A stretch of 64,000 nucleotides of DNA. It comes from an uncultured Faecalibacterium sp. GTDB taxonomy: Bacteria; Bacillota; Clostridia; Oscillospirales; Ruminococcaceae. The stretch lies in contig CAKSWU010000005.1 in the NCBI GenBank assembly GCA_934513205.1, forward strand, positions 62,001 through 126,000, given 5' to 3'. Shown in pieces: positions 9,293-17,050 of the stretch. Positions within the stretch are counted from its first letter, which is position 1, and each line of letters starts with the position of its first letter. The notes beneath the pieces were generated by a model, which searched no databases, was not told the origin of the DNA, and worked only from the letters and a program-made list of their open reading frames with translations. Both the position numbers and the translations under genes were made by a program.

Positions 9293-12200
9293 GATCCACT
9301 CTCCTTTTCGTCTGTCGGTTCTTCCGGTTCAAAAGGCTTTGCAGGAGCTTCCAGTGCCCGCTCTCCCACGCCGCTCTCGTGGCAGCAGATAAAGCTGTAA
9401 TCACAAAAGGTGCAGGGACTTTTGCTGCTGTTCACCACAAGCGGCCGGGCGTCGATCTGTCCATCGTAGAGCTGCTCGCCCATCCGGGTGACAAGGTCGT
9501 CCAGATGCAGCCGGATGCGGTCCAGTTTTGCACCGTCCGCCCGCTTGTCCTTCTGATTTGGGCTGGGGCTGCCGTTTTTGTAGTTGAAAGGCAGATACCG
9601 TCCCGTCCGCTGCGCGTCCATGGCATCAAAGATCTTCTGTTCGTCCCGCACAAGACCTTCCAGCGTATATTCCACGCTGCGGGCGGCTTTTGCCCGGGTG
9701 GTCAACTCCGGCGCAGGGTCTGCCAGCAGGTACAGGACGCCTGCGGGCTTTGCCCCGGTAAAGCGTCCTGCGGTATCTCTGGTCAGACTGAACAGATACA
9801 GCAGCATCTGGCAGTCCAGCCCGCAGTAGACCTCTTTCAGGTTCAGCTTTTTGTTGCCGGTCTTGTAGTCCACCACCCGCACCCAGCGGGTGCCGTCCTC
9901 TTCCACCCACTCATCGGCGCGGTCCACGCTGCCCACCAGCCGGACGGTGCGTCCATCCGACAGCTGATAGACCTGTCCGGACACCGCATCCGGTCCGCTG
10001 CCGATCCTCAGTTCGCAGGCCACCGGCTGGAACCGGGACTGCAGCTGCTCGTCCCGCAGGTAGCACAGCAGGCTGGTCATGCTCTTTTTCAGCCGGGACA
10101 GCAGATAGGCAAAGCGTGCCGTGTCCTCCGGCAGATACCGCTTTGCGTATTCGTCCACCAGCAGGCACGCCAGCTCTGCCATGGCGGCATCGTCCCGCTC
10201 CACAAAAGGTGTCTGTCCCTTGCAGGGGTTTTCCGGCCCGGGGTGGGGTTCCAGCGCCATTTGCAGCACCCAGTGCATCAGACTGCCGCTCTGGTCTGCC
10301 GAAAGCTCTGCCCGGCGGCGGGGCCGCAGCCCCAGCACATAATTCAGAAAGTAGCCGTAGCGGCAGGTGTAGTATTTTTCCAGCTGGCTGGGAGAGATGC
10401 GCAGTCTGTGCCCCAGCAGCTGTTCCAGCGCGGTCAGGTCCTGCACCCGATGAGGCGGGGCCTGCTCTATGCGGTGCAGCAGGGCAAGACCCCGGGGCGT
10501 TTCCGTCTCCGGGGCGTGCAGCGCCCGGGTCAGGCTGGCGCGCTGGATATCGGTAAGGGGCCAGCCGCCGCCCAGCGTGTCCAGTCCATCGGCGGGAGTG
10601 GCGGCAAGGTCGGTCAGGTCCAGCTCCGGCGCTGCCGGGTGCAATGCTTCCACAACGGGTTCCAGCGCCGCGCACAGGGGCTTGCCCTGTCCCTTGGGCC
10701 AGCTGAGCCACAGCCCCTTTGCCGGGGCGGTAAGCGCCTTGTAAAAGCACACCTGCTCGCGCACCACGCGGTTCTCGAAACAGTCCGGCAGGTCGATCTG
10801 CTTTGCCATCAGCGCATCGCGGTCGGCATGGGTCAGCAGACCGCTCTCTGCCGGGGCACTGGGGAACTCCCCCTCTGCAAGGCCCAGCACGAACACATAG
10901 TCCGGGGCATCCAGACGCATCTTGCCCGCGCCTGCCAGCACCACGGCGTCCAGCGTCTGCGGGATATGCCCCAGGTCCGAGGAGCGCAGCAGCAGATTGA
11001 ACAGCTCCTCGTATTCCGGCACCGTCACACCCTGCGTACCCAGCAAGTGCGCCATCTCATTCAGCAGCTGCATCACCACGTTCCACTCCCGCGCGGTTTC
11101 CTCTGCCGCCGGGATGCCACGGGACGCCCGGACAGCTTCCACCTGCGCGTTCTGCTGCTGCTCTGCCCCCAGTTCCTGCAGGCAGAAATACAGCGCACGG
11201 CTGATCTGTTCCGCACTGCCGCCACGGACCCGGCTGCGCAGGGTGTCCACCGCCGTCACCAGCGCTCCGCGGGCGAATTCGGCATCCGCCAGCGTCTGCC
11301 GGTCCTCATCGGTCAGTTCGTTTTCGCCAAAACCCTGGGGGCTTTTGGTGAACTCTGCCCGCCACGCCGCCGCATTGGGGGACCATGTGTAGGCATAGTT
11401 CTCCATGGCACAGACCTGCGGCTCGGTCAGCGCGCACAAACCGGTTTTTGCCAGAACGGTCAGGTTTTCGGTCATGTCTGCTCCCCGCAGCAGCGCCAGC
11501 AGTGCCCGCACAGCGGTCGCCGGGGCACTGAACTCCGGGGTGGTAGGTTCATCGCAGTACAGCGGGATCTGCGCCATGCGGAATTCGTACCGGATGGCAG
11601 CGCGATAGTCCGGGACATTGCGGCACACCACCGCAATGCGGCTGCACTGCACGCCCTGCCGCATCAGGCGGCGGATGGCGGCAGCGGTGCAGCGGGCTTC
11701 CTCCTCCCGACTGGCAGCGGCAAAGAGACGCAGCTCCGCGGCATTTTCCGGCGGAGCGCAGCTTCCGGTCTCCAGAAGCTCCGTCAAAGCGGCCAGCCCC
11801 GGCGCGTCCTTGTGGCGCAGGTCCCTCCGCAGCAGCTCCGGCACAGCCACCGGCGCACCGTTTTTGCGCGCCAGCTGCCGCAGCTGCGCTGCCACCTGCT
11901 TTGCTCCGGAAAACAGGCCCAGCTCGCCCTGCTCCATGGGAGCGCCGTCATCGCACAATGCCACCGTTACCGCGGGCAGGGCCGTCAGCATGGCCCCCAT
12001 CAGCCGCTTTTTGGGCGCGTTGAAGGTATCGAACTCGTCCACGAACACCTCCCTCTCCCGCAAGAACTCCGGCAGCTCCCCCCGGGAAAGGGCAGTTTCC
12101 AGCCGTTCTGCCGCCAGCTCCAGCCGGTCCGAGGGGTCCATGCCGGTGCCCGCCAGCAAAGTTTCGTAGCCCTGAAAGATCAGTGCCAGCTCTGCAAGGC

Positions 12201-12645
12201 GTCCGCTCTCGGAGCCGCAGTCCGGGGCAAGCTGCGCCAGCTGTGCGCCGGAAAGTCCCGCGCTCTTCAGCTCGTCAATGGTCTGGGCCGCCATCTGGCA
12301 GAAGGCGGCGCTGCGGCGGTGGCGGTAATAGTAGTGGACGTTGTCCTGCAGTTCTTCCAGCGCACGGCGCACCAGCACCGCCCGCCCGGCATCGGTCAAG
12401 GTCTGCACCGCTGCGCCGCCCTCCGCCGCAAGGATGCGCTCTGCAAGGCTCGTGAAGGAAAAGCTCTCCACCATGCCGGAAAGCGCATCGCCCAGCTCCC
12501 GGTAGATGCGTGCCTCGGTGCTGGAGGTGAACTGCTCCGGCACCAGAAGGATGCTGTGCAGTCCTTTTTCCGCCCGTGCCCGGATGCGGGAATAGAGCAG
12601 CGTCGTTTTTCCGCTGCCGGAGCCGCCCAAAACCAGTTTCAGCAT
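9289..12645 (-). CDS. addB: ATP-dependent helicase/nuclease subunit B (AddB)
   Basis: Partner of AddA: a helicase-like subunit that recognises Chi and carries a second nuclease domain held by an iron-sulfur cluster. The 1118-residue product starts with Walker A VLGGSGSGKTTLL. The C-terminal part has the nuclease motif VVDYKTGNKKLNL and the expected cysteines: one in YYTCRYGYFLNY and a cluster SPCTFCDYSFIC near the end. The ATG at 12645 is preceded by GGGAGGT; upstream extension to 12705 has no support. A TACAAT with extended -10 (TGT before it) lies about 45 bp upstream. The TGA overlaps the addA start, so the pair is translationally coupled. Confidence 0.97.
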   Translation of the reverse strand: MLKLVLGGSGSGKTTLLYSRIRARAEKGLHSILLVPEQFTSSTEARIYRELGDALSGMVESFSFTSLAERILAAEGGAAVQTLTDAGRAVLVRRALEELQDNVHYYYRHRRSAAFCQMAAQTIDELKSAGLSGAQLAQLAPDCGSESGRLAELALIFQGYETLLAGTGMDPSDRLELAAERLETALSRGELPEFLREREVFVDEFDTFNAPKKRLMGAMLTALPAVTVALCDDGAPMEQGELGLFSGAKQVAAQLRQLARKNGAPVAVPELLRRDLRHKDAPGLAALTELLETGSCAPPENAAELRLFAAASREEEARCTAAAIRRLMRQGVQCSRIAVVCRNVPDYRAAIRYEFRMAQIPLYCDEPTTPEFSAPATAVRALLALLRGADMTENLTVLAKTGLCALTEPQVCAMENYAYTWSPNAAAWRAEFTKSPQGFGENELTDEDRQTLADAEFARGALVTAVDTLRSRVRGGSAEQISRALYFCLQELGAEQQQNAQVEAVRASRGIPAAEETAREWNVVMQLLNEMAHLLGTQGVTVPEYEELFNLLLRSSDLGHIPQTLDAVVLAGAGKMRLDAPDYVFVLGLAEGEFPSAPAESGLLTHADRDALMAKQIDLPDCFENRVVREQVCFYKALTAPAKGLWLSWPKGQGKPLCAALEPVVEALHPAAPELDLTDLAATPADGLDTLGGGWPLTDIQRASLTRALHAPETETPRGLALLHRIEQAPPHRVQDLTALEQLLGHRLRISPSQLEKYYTCRYGYFLNYVLGLRPRRRAELSADQSGSLMHWVLQMALEPHPGPENPCKGQTPFVERDDAAMAELACLLVDEYAKRYLPEDTARFAYLLSRLKKSMTSLLCYLRDEQLQSRFQPVACELRIGSGPDAVSGQVYQLSDGRTVRLVGSVDRADEWVEEDGTRWVRVVDYKTGNKKLNLKEVYCGLDCQMLLYLFSLTRDTAGRFTGAKPAGVLYLLADPAPELTTRAKAARSVEYTLEGLVRDEQKIFDAMDAQRTGRYLPFNYKNGSPSPNQKDKRADGAKLDRIRLHLDDLVTRMGEQLYDGQIDARPLVVNSSKSPCTFCDYSFICCHESGVGERALEAPAKPFEPEEPTDEKESGS

Positions 12646-12713
12646 TCTGTGTACCTCCCAAGATCGTCTGCTGCTATTGTAACACGAAACCGGCGGCAAA
12701 ACCACCCGTATCC

Positions 12714-12743
12714 TTTACAGAGACATCAGTGCTGTGGTACACT
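12714..12743 (+). promoter_or_regulatory. promoter of ruvX
   Basis: TTTACA (12714-12719), 18 bp, TACACT (12738-12743), 34 bp before the ruvX ATG. It lies in the short divergent region shared with addB. Confidence 0.6.
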
Positions 12744-12777
12744 GAAAAAAATCCTGTACTTCAGAAAGGGACTTTGT

Positions 12778-13209
12778 ATGAAGATCTTAGCCGTAGACTA
12801 CGGTGACAGCCGTACCGGTCTTGCCACCTGCGACCGCACCGAATTCCTTACCTCTGCCATCACCCCGCAGATCACCCTCAAAGCCCGCAACAAGGTGGCG
12901 TCCCGGGTGTGCGAGGTCGCCAAAGAGATCGGCGCCGAGATGATCCTGATCGGTCTGCCGCTGAATATGGACGGCACCGAGGGCGAGCGCGCCGCCAAAA
13001 GCCGCAAGCTGGCAAAGACCGTGGAGCTGTGGAGCGGCCTGCCGGTGCGCATGTGGGACGAGCGGCAGACCACCTGCGCCGCCGCCGACCTTCTGGACGA
13101 GAGCGGCACCTTTGGCAGCCGCCGCAAGGAGATCCTGGACTCGGTCAGCGCCACGGTCATTCTGGAGGACTATCTTGCGTGGCGCAAGGAACACCCTGAA
13201 GAACTGTAA
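12778..13209 (+). CDS. ruvX: RuvX/YqgF-family Holliday junction resolvase-like nuclease
   Basis: RNase H-fold protein of the YqgF family, essential in many bacteria, linked to 16S rRNA 5' maturation and proposed as a Holliday junction resolvase. The 143 residues are the usual length. MKILAVDYGDSRTGLA holds the first catalytic Asp, LIGLPLNMDGT the second strand motif, and MWDERQTTCAA plus LDSVSATVILEDYL the C-terminal acidic residues. AAAGGG precedes the ATG at 7 nt. In Bacillus-type genomes ruvX is followed directly by a DUF1292 gene; here that gene (14454) is kept but an opposite-strand lipoprotein gene lies between. Confidence 0.95.
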   Translation: MKILAVDYGDSRTGLATCDRTEFLTSAITPQITLKARNKVASRVCEVAKEIGAEMILIGLPLNMDGTEGERAAKSRKLAKTVELWSGLPVRMWDERQTTCAAADLLDESGTFGSRRKEILDSVSATVILEDYLAWRKEHPEEL

Positions 13210-13292
13210 ATTTATTCTAAGGCCGGACGATTTAAAATGCCCTCCGCTGCGCTCCGGGCAAAAGCAGCGGAAAATATATTTTATTTTTGCGC

Positions 13293-13330
13293 GAATCCGG
13301 GCAGACTGCGGTCTGCCCGGATTCACATTT
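13293..13330 (+). terminator. terminator after ruvX
   Basis: Perfect 14-bp stem GAATCCGGGCAGAC / GTCTGCCCGGATTC (13293-13306 with 13311-13324), loop TGCG, followed by ACATTTTC on the plus strand. It lies 83 bp after ruvX. Confidence 0.75.
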
Positions 13331-13370
13331 TCACGGAAAGAGCCCAGTTGGCCAATGCATCTTTTCCCGT

Positions 13371-13412
13371 GAAAAAGGGATCCCGAAAAGCCCGCAGGCT
13401 TTTCGGGATCCC
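13371..13412 (-). terminator. strong terminator of the cyclophilin-like gene
   Basis: Perfect 16-bp inverted repeat GGGATCCCGAAAAGCC / GGCTTTTCGGGATCCC (13377-13392 with 13397-13412), 4-nt loop. On the minus strand it runs into TTTTTCACGG. A third, imperfect inverted repeat (TTTTCACGG near 13328 with CCCGTGAAAA near 13366) lies between this and the ruvX hairpin. Confidence 0.88.
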
Positions 13413-13477
13413 AAATAAAAAGCATAATTCCGCTGAACATGGCCAAAGCGCAAGCGGAGGCCATTCAAAATTGTATT

Positions 13478-14215
13478 TTACCCCTGATAGTTCTCGATGC
13501 TCACGCTGTTGATGGTGATATCGGTGGCAGGCTTCTGGTTCTCATCCACCCCCGTCTGCCCGATGGTGTCCACCACATCCATGCCTTCATACACCTGTCC
13601 CAGCACCGTGTCGGTGTAGTCCAGATAGGGCGCACCTCCGGCGGTCTGGTAGGCCGACACTACCTCGGGCCGGTACCCGGCGGCATTCATGGCGTCCACC
13701 AGCTCCTGCGTCACCGACTGGTCCCCCGGCAGGGTCTGCACCACATAGAACACGCTGGCACACTCGCCCGAGGCATCCGCCCCCATGCACAGAGCACCGG
13801 AATAGTGGTGCAGGCTGTCGGTCAGCTCTGCCGGGTAGCGGCTGCCGTTCCAGATGGTGCTGCCTTTGCCGTCTGCCCCCTGCCCGGCCTCCACCACAAA
13901 GCCGCTCTCCACCCGGGAGACCGTCAGCCCGTTGTAGAAACCCGCCTGCACGAGCCCGGCAAAATTGTCATATGCCTGCGGAGCCTTGTCCGGGAAGAGC
14001 ACCGCCCGGAAGATGCCCGCCGACGTGTCGAACACCGCAATGGTATCCCCCGCCGCCGGGTGGGTGAACTGCAGCTCGGCAGACTCCACCGCCGGGCGCT
14101 CGATCTTGTGAGCACCGCCATCCCCGCCGGTGTTGCCGCCAAAGCTGCAGCCCGCCAGCAAAAATGCCGCTGCCGCCAGCACCGCCCAACGCATCCATCG
14201 TTTTTTCTGCATCAT
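13478..14215 (-). CDS. cyclophilin-type peptidyl-prolyl isomerase lipoprotein
   Basis: Predicted extracytoplasmic, lipid-anchored member of the cyclophilin family, which isomerises X-Pro bonds. The start at 14215 (or the next ATG at 14212) follows GGGAG and gives a lipoprotein signal: MMQKKRWMRW, a hydrophobic stretch and lipobox LLAGC. The cyclophilin core is divergent: KAPQAYDNFAGLVQAGFYNG fits the family start, but the active-site segment reads SRVESGFVVEAG instead of FHRVI.GFMIQGG; the key Arg is retained. The C-terminus (YTDTVLGQVYEGMDVVDTIG) matches cyclophilins. 245 residues. It ends in a strong terminator and is inserted, on the opposite strand, between ruvX and its usual DUF1292 partner. 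Confidence 0.88.
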   Translation of the reverse strand: MMQKKRWMRWAVLAAAAFLLAGCSFGGNTGGDGGAHKIERPAVESAELQFTHPAAGDTIAVFDTSAGIFRAVLFPDKAPQAYDNFAGLVQAGFYNGLTVSRVESGFVVEAGQGADGKGSTIWNGSRYPAELTDSLHHYSGALCMGADASGECASVFYVVQTLPGDQSVTQELVDAMNAAGYRPEVVSAYQTAGGAPYLDYTDTVLGQVYEGMDVVDTIGQTGVDENQKPATDITINSVSIENYQG

Positions 14216-14359
14216 TTCCGCTCCCGCTCCATAAACTGTTGTAGGCACACGACACCCCCGTGTGCAAAAGATTCAGAGGATAGTATATCACATTCCGGCG
14301 CGCAGTGCGAGAGATATTCCGTGAAAATTTGCAAGACAAATTCTGTGCGAAAAAGCATC

Positions 14360-14388
14360 TTGACGAACCGGGCAAAACACGCTACACT
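14360..14388 (+). promoter_or_regulatory. promoter of the DUF1292 gene
   Basis: TTGACG (14360-14365), exactly 17 bp, TACACT (14383-14388). The start codon follows 66 bp downstream. Confidence 0.8.
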
Positions 14389-14453
14389 ATAGGCAAGCCC
14401 GGCGGGACATCCCACAAAGCCCGCCTTATGACACAGTACAGGAGACAAAAGCC

Positions 14454-14768
14454 ATGTCTGATGAGATCAAGACCCCCGACACTGAAGAAGAATACCAGCC
14501 CGATCTGATGACCCTGCAGGATGAAGACGGCAATGAGGTCACTTTTGAGGTGATCGATGCGCTGGACTACAAGGGTGTGCATTATCTGGCTGTCGTGGAA
14601 TATGCAGAAAATGAGGACGATGTCAACGAGGACGCCCAGCTGGTGATCCTGAGCGTTGGCGAGGACGATGAAGGCGAGTATCTGGACGTTGTGGAAGACG
14701 ATGAGACCCTGCTGGAAGTCAGCAAGCTGTTCGAGCAGCGTCTGAGCGACGAATTCGAGATCGAGTGA
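14454..14768 (+). CDS. DUF1292 (YrzB-like) acidic protein
   Basis: Small, very acidic cytosolic protein of 104 residues with the DUF1292 pattern: LQDEDGNEVTFEVIDALDYKG, then YLAVVEYAENED and a C-terminal VEDDETLLEVSKLFEQRL. Its function is not known. In most Firmicutes it is co-transcribed behind ruvX, but here it has its own near-consensus promoter. An AGGAG-like site (ACAGGAGACAAAAGCC) precedes the ATG. The acidic linkers and lack of signal peptide or membrane helix are plain in the sequence. Confidence 0.9.
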   Translation: MSDEIKTPDTEEEYQPDLMTLQDEDGNEVTFEVIDALDYKGVHYLAVVEYAENEDDVNEDAQLVILSVGEDDEGEYLDVVEDDETLLEVSKLFEQRLSDEFEIE

Positions 14769-14842
14769 CCTCTTTTTCCCAGACAGATCCTACAGCAAAA
14801 CTTCCTGCCCGACTCGATTTGTTGCGGTTTATATGATCCTAC

Positions 14843-15080
14843 TAATCATTCAACGGGAGCCCGGAGTTCTCCGGCGGATTGCAGACCTCCCCGCCATGGG
14901 TCGACCATGGAGGACCGATGAGGAAGCGCGAATCCGGCGACAGGGCACCCACCTGTCCGTAAGGGTAGGTTTGATTGACCGCAGACGACCGGGCGGGATC
15001 TTTTCAGAATCATCATCCACCACTGTCCTCTGCTCCCCTTTGCGGGCAGAGGGCCGTGTGTGGATTTTTTCTTTTTCCGG
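14843..15080 (+). ncRNA. candidate structured non-coding RNA or long riboswitch-like leader
   Basis: The 330-bp gap between the DUF1292 gene and the peroxiredoxin-like gene has no convincing protein. Read as RNA it is dense in helices: GGCGG/CCGCC around 14872-14893, CCATGG loop GTCGA CCATGG just after, CGACAGG loop GCACCCA CCTGTC near 14938-14957, and GCCCGG (near 14859) able to pair with CCGGGC (near 14989). A terminator-like helix follows: CCTCTGC near 15031 pairs with GCAGAGG near 15046, extended by CCAC/GTGG, then TTTTTTCTTTTT. No clear -35 was found. About 235 nt, ending 20 nt before the next ATG, so it could be free-standing or cis-acting. I do not recognise the class; raiA-type and 6S RNA are the first models to test. 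Confidence 0.5.
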
Positions 15081-15099
15081 AAAGGATGTGCAAAACGGC

Positions 15100-15744
15100 A
15101 TGAAAGCAGAACATCTGGTAGGCACTTCGATTCCCCGCTTTACTTTTGACACTCCCACGACCCCGGGCAACGATTTTTACAGGCTCTGCGAGGGCAGTCA
15201 GCCGCTGGTAATGATCTTTCTGCCGGCCTTTGACCACCCTGTCACCCGGGAATACCTGACCCGCTATCTGGAAACGCTGCCCCGCCTGCGGGAGGTTCGG
15301 CTGGCCTGCGTAGTGCGCTCGTCGCCCCGCATGGTCGCCAAAGCGACAAGAGGAGTGGAGTTTCCCTTCCCGGTGATCTGCGACCAGCCCGGAGTGCTGT
15401 ACAGCTATCTGGGCGTGGAGCAGACCCGGGGACTTCTGAGCTGGAGCTTTTCTGCCCAGCGCATCTACAAAAGCGCCCGGGAGGCCGGCTATCACTATGA
15501 CCGCAACGCGCCCCAGCTGCTGCCCCTGACGCTGGTGGTGGGCCGGGAGGGCAGGATCCTGTTCACCCACTCGGGCCGCAGCCAGACCGACCTGCCGGAG
15601 GACTGCACCGCCATCCGGGAGCTGGCCCACGAGGTCGTTCACACCATGGCAGCCGAGCAGCGGCGTCCCCACCCCCGCTGCTCTGACGAGACCTTGACCC
15701 TGCCTGATCTTGTGGGGTGGGATGATGTGGAGAACGGCAGGTAA
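15100..15744 (+). CDS. peroxiredoxin-like (AhpC/TSA fold) protein without peroxidatic cysteine
   Basis: 214-residue protein with the layout of AhpC/TSA thioredoxin-fold proteins: HLVGTSIPRFTFDTP at the N-terminus, then PLVMIFLPAFDHPVTREYL. In active peroxiredoxins this strand-helix turn reads P..PVCT.E; here the cysteine is missing (PVTRE), so peroxidase activity is unlikely. Later segments (FPFPVICDQPGVLYSYLGV, LPLTLVVGREGRILF) still fit the fold. I took the ATG at 15100 because AAAGGA precedes it and the fold begins there; extension to 14833 would run through the structured RNA. A bidirectional terminator follows. The role is unknown. Confidence 0.75.
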   Translation: MKAEHLVGTSIPRFTFDTPTTPGNDFYRLCEGSQPLVMIFLPAFDHPVTREYLTRYLETLPRLREVRLACVVRSSPRMVAKATRGVEFPFPVICDQPGVLYSYLGVEQTRGLLSWSFSAQRIYKSAREAGYHYDRNAPQLLPLTLVVGREGRILFTHSGRSQTDLPEDCTAIRELAHEVVHTMAAEQRRPHPRCSDETLTLPDLVGWDDVENGR

Positions 15745-15824
15745 GCCGCCTCGTCCGGCACGATCAGGAATACGCACCGCGTTGCTTTGCGTGTGACCCG
15801 TAAAAAGTTCTTTATTTTCATCGG

Positions 15825-15862
15825 AAAACGGCTGCTGCACGCTTTTGTGCAGCAGCCGTTTT
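15825..15862. terminator. bidirectional terminator between convergent genes
   Basis: 16-bp perfect stem AAAACGGCTGCTGCAC / GTGCAGCAGCCGTTTT (15825-15840 with 15847-15862), with A and T runs on both sides. It lies between the peroxiredoxin-like gene (+) and the DUF378 gene (-). Confidence 0.92.
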
Positions 15863-15863
15863 G

Positions 15864-16067
15864 TCATTCCTCTGTTTCGTCCTCAAACAGCCCCGGGATG
15901 CCGCAGACTGCGGCGATGCCCACCAGCGTGAACACGATGCGAGACCAGATGGAGGCACTGCCGCCCAGCAGCCAGCCCACAAAATCGAACTGGAACAGCC
16001 CCACAAGCCCCCAGTTGATGCCGCCCACGATCATCAGGATCAGACAGATCCTATAAAAAGCCTGCAC
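15864..16067 (-). CDS. DUF378 small membrane protein
   Basis: 67-residue protein with two hydrophobic helices. The first contains the DUF378 hallmark VGGINWGLVGLF; the second is IVFTLVGIAAVCGIPGLF, followed by an acidic tail. Function unknown. The start is GTG at 16067 with AAGGAGG 7 nt upstream. That Shine-Dalgarno forms the 3' arm of the hairpin ending the upstream ispE transcript, so translation may be gated by the same structure. No separate promoter was seen. Confidence 0.88.
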   Translation of the reverse strand: MQAFYRICLILMIVGGINWGLVGLFQFDFVGWLLGGSASIWSRIVFTLVGIAAVCGIPGLFEDETEE

Positions 16068-16071
16068 AAAA

Positions 16072-16117
16072 AGACCTCCTTCCTTTGGGGACAGTGTGCC
16101 CTGCGGGAAGGAGGTCT
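16072..16117 (-). terminator. ispE terminator that also buries the DUF378 Shine-Dalgarno
   Basis: AGACCTCCTTCC / GGAAGGAGGTCT, a perfect 12-bp stem (16106-16117 with 16072-16083 on the minus strand), followed by TTTTTGTG. The 3' arm contains AAGGAGG, the ribosome binding site of the gene at 16067, whose GTG lies directly after the T run. Confidence 0.8.
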
Positions 16118-16156
16118 ATGCATTTTTCTGTTTTGCAGCGTGCGGATGCGCCTGCG

Positions 16157-17038
16157 TCACACGACCCGGGCACCGCCCCGGTCCGGCTGGGCAAGGTAGA
16201 CCTGCTTCCAGCGTTTTCCGGCAGCCGCAGCGGCGGCCCGGGCCGATGCCTCGTCCCGGAACACGCCGAACACCGCCGCACCGCTGCCAGTCATCAGGGC
16301 GGTCAGGGCACCGTGCTCTTGCAGCAGCGCCTTGATGCTCTCCGTGTCCTTTGCGCCGCTGCACTCTTCCAGCGCGTTGGCCGCGGCGGCGCAGACGGCG
16401 TCCAGATCTCCGGCACGGATGGCGGCTTCCTGCACACCGCAGTCCGGGTGGACACTGCTGCCCACCCGGTCGTAGGCGGCAAAGGCCTCCGGGGTAGACA
16501 CGCCGTAGTCCGGCATCACCACGGTGAACCAGCACTCCGGCACCGGGGGCAGCGCTTTGATGAAATCGCCCACACCCTGTACCCGGCAGGTGCCGCCCAT
16601 CAGGGCAAAGGGCACGTCCGCGCCGATCTTTGCGCCCAGTGCGCACAGCTCGCTCATGGAGAGTCGTGCACCGTACAATTCGTTCAGTCCCACCAGTACG
16701 GCGGCGGCATCGGCGCTGCCGCCTGCCATGCCCGCCCGCACCGGGGTGCTCTTGTAAACGGTGATGTCCACCCCCGCCAGCAGACCGGTGTAGTCAAAGA
16801 ACGCCAGTGCAGCCTTGATGGCGGTGTTCTTGCGGTTGGCTGCCACCGGGCTGCCGGGCAGCTGCAGATCCAGATAGGGGCTGCGGCGCAGCACCACCCG
16901 CTCGTGCAGGGTGATGGCCTGCATGGTCATGTCCAGCGCGTGATAGCCGCCGGGCAAAAGACCCACCACATCCAGTGCCAGATTGAGCTTTGCGGGGGCC
17001 AGCACGGTCACTGCGTTTTTCCGCTCTCGCCGTTCCAT
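16157..17038 (-). CDS. ispE: 4-diphosphocytidyl-2-C-methyl-D-erythritol kinase
   Basis: GHMP kinase that phosphorylates CDP-ME in the MEP route to isoprenoids. The 293-residue product starts with the IspE N-terminal motif APAKLNLALDVVG and GYHALDMTMQ. The GHMP glycine-rich ATP loop is PVRAGMAGGSADAAA, and the C-terminal motif is LMTGSGAAVFGVF. Length is typical. It is followed by a hairpin terminator and sits 12 bp after the aminotransferase gene, so the three genes from 18714 down to here probably form one transcript. Confidence 0.95.
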   Translation of the reverse strand: MERRERKNAVTVLAPAKLNLALDVVGLLPGGYHALDMTMQAITLHERVVLRRSPYLDLQLPGSPVAANRKNTAIKAALAFFDYTGLLAGVDITVYKSTPVRAGMAGGSADAAAVLVGLNELYGARLSMSELCALGAKIGADVPFALMGGTCRVQGVGDFIKALPPVPECWFTVVMPDYGVSTPEAFAAYDRVGSSVHPDCGVQEAAIRAGDLDAVCAAAANALEECSGAKDTESIKALLQEHGALTALMTGSGAAVFGVFRDEASARAAAAAAGKRWKQVYLAQPDRGGARVV

Positions 17039-17050
17039 CGGTGTTCCTCC

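Noticed and set aside
9379..12720. Very long open frame on the plus strand opposite addB
   Set aside because: It mirrors the codons of addB, whose domains are clear on the minus strand; no motifs and no ribosome binding site. Only the ruvX part at 12778-13209 is real.
14833..15099. N-terminal extension of the peroxiredoxin-like protein
   Set aside because: The extended residues are Arg-rich, match no fold, and coincide with the RNA helices and terminator; a ribosome binding site lies at the internal ATG 15100.
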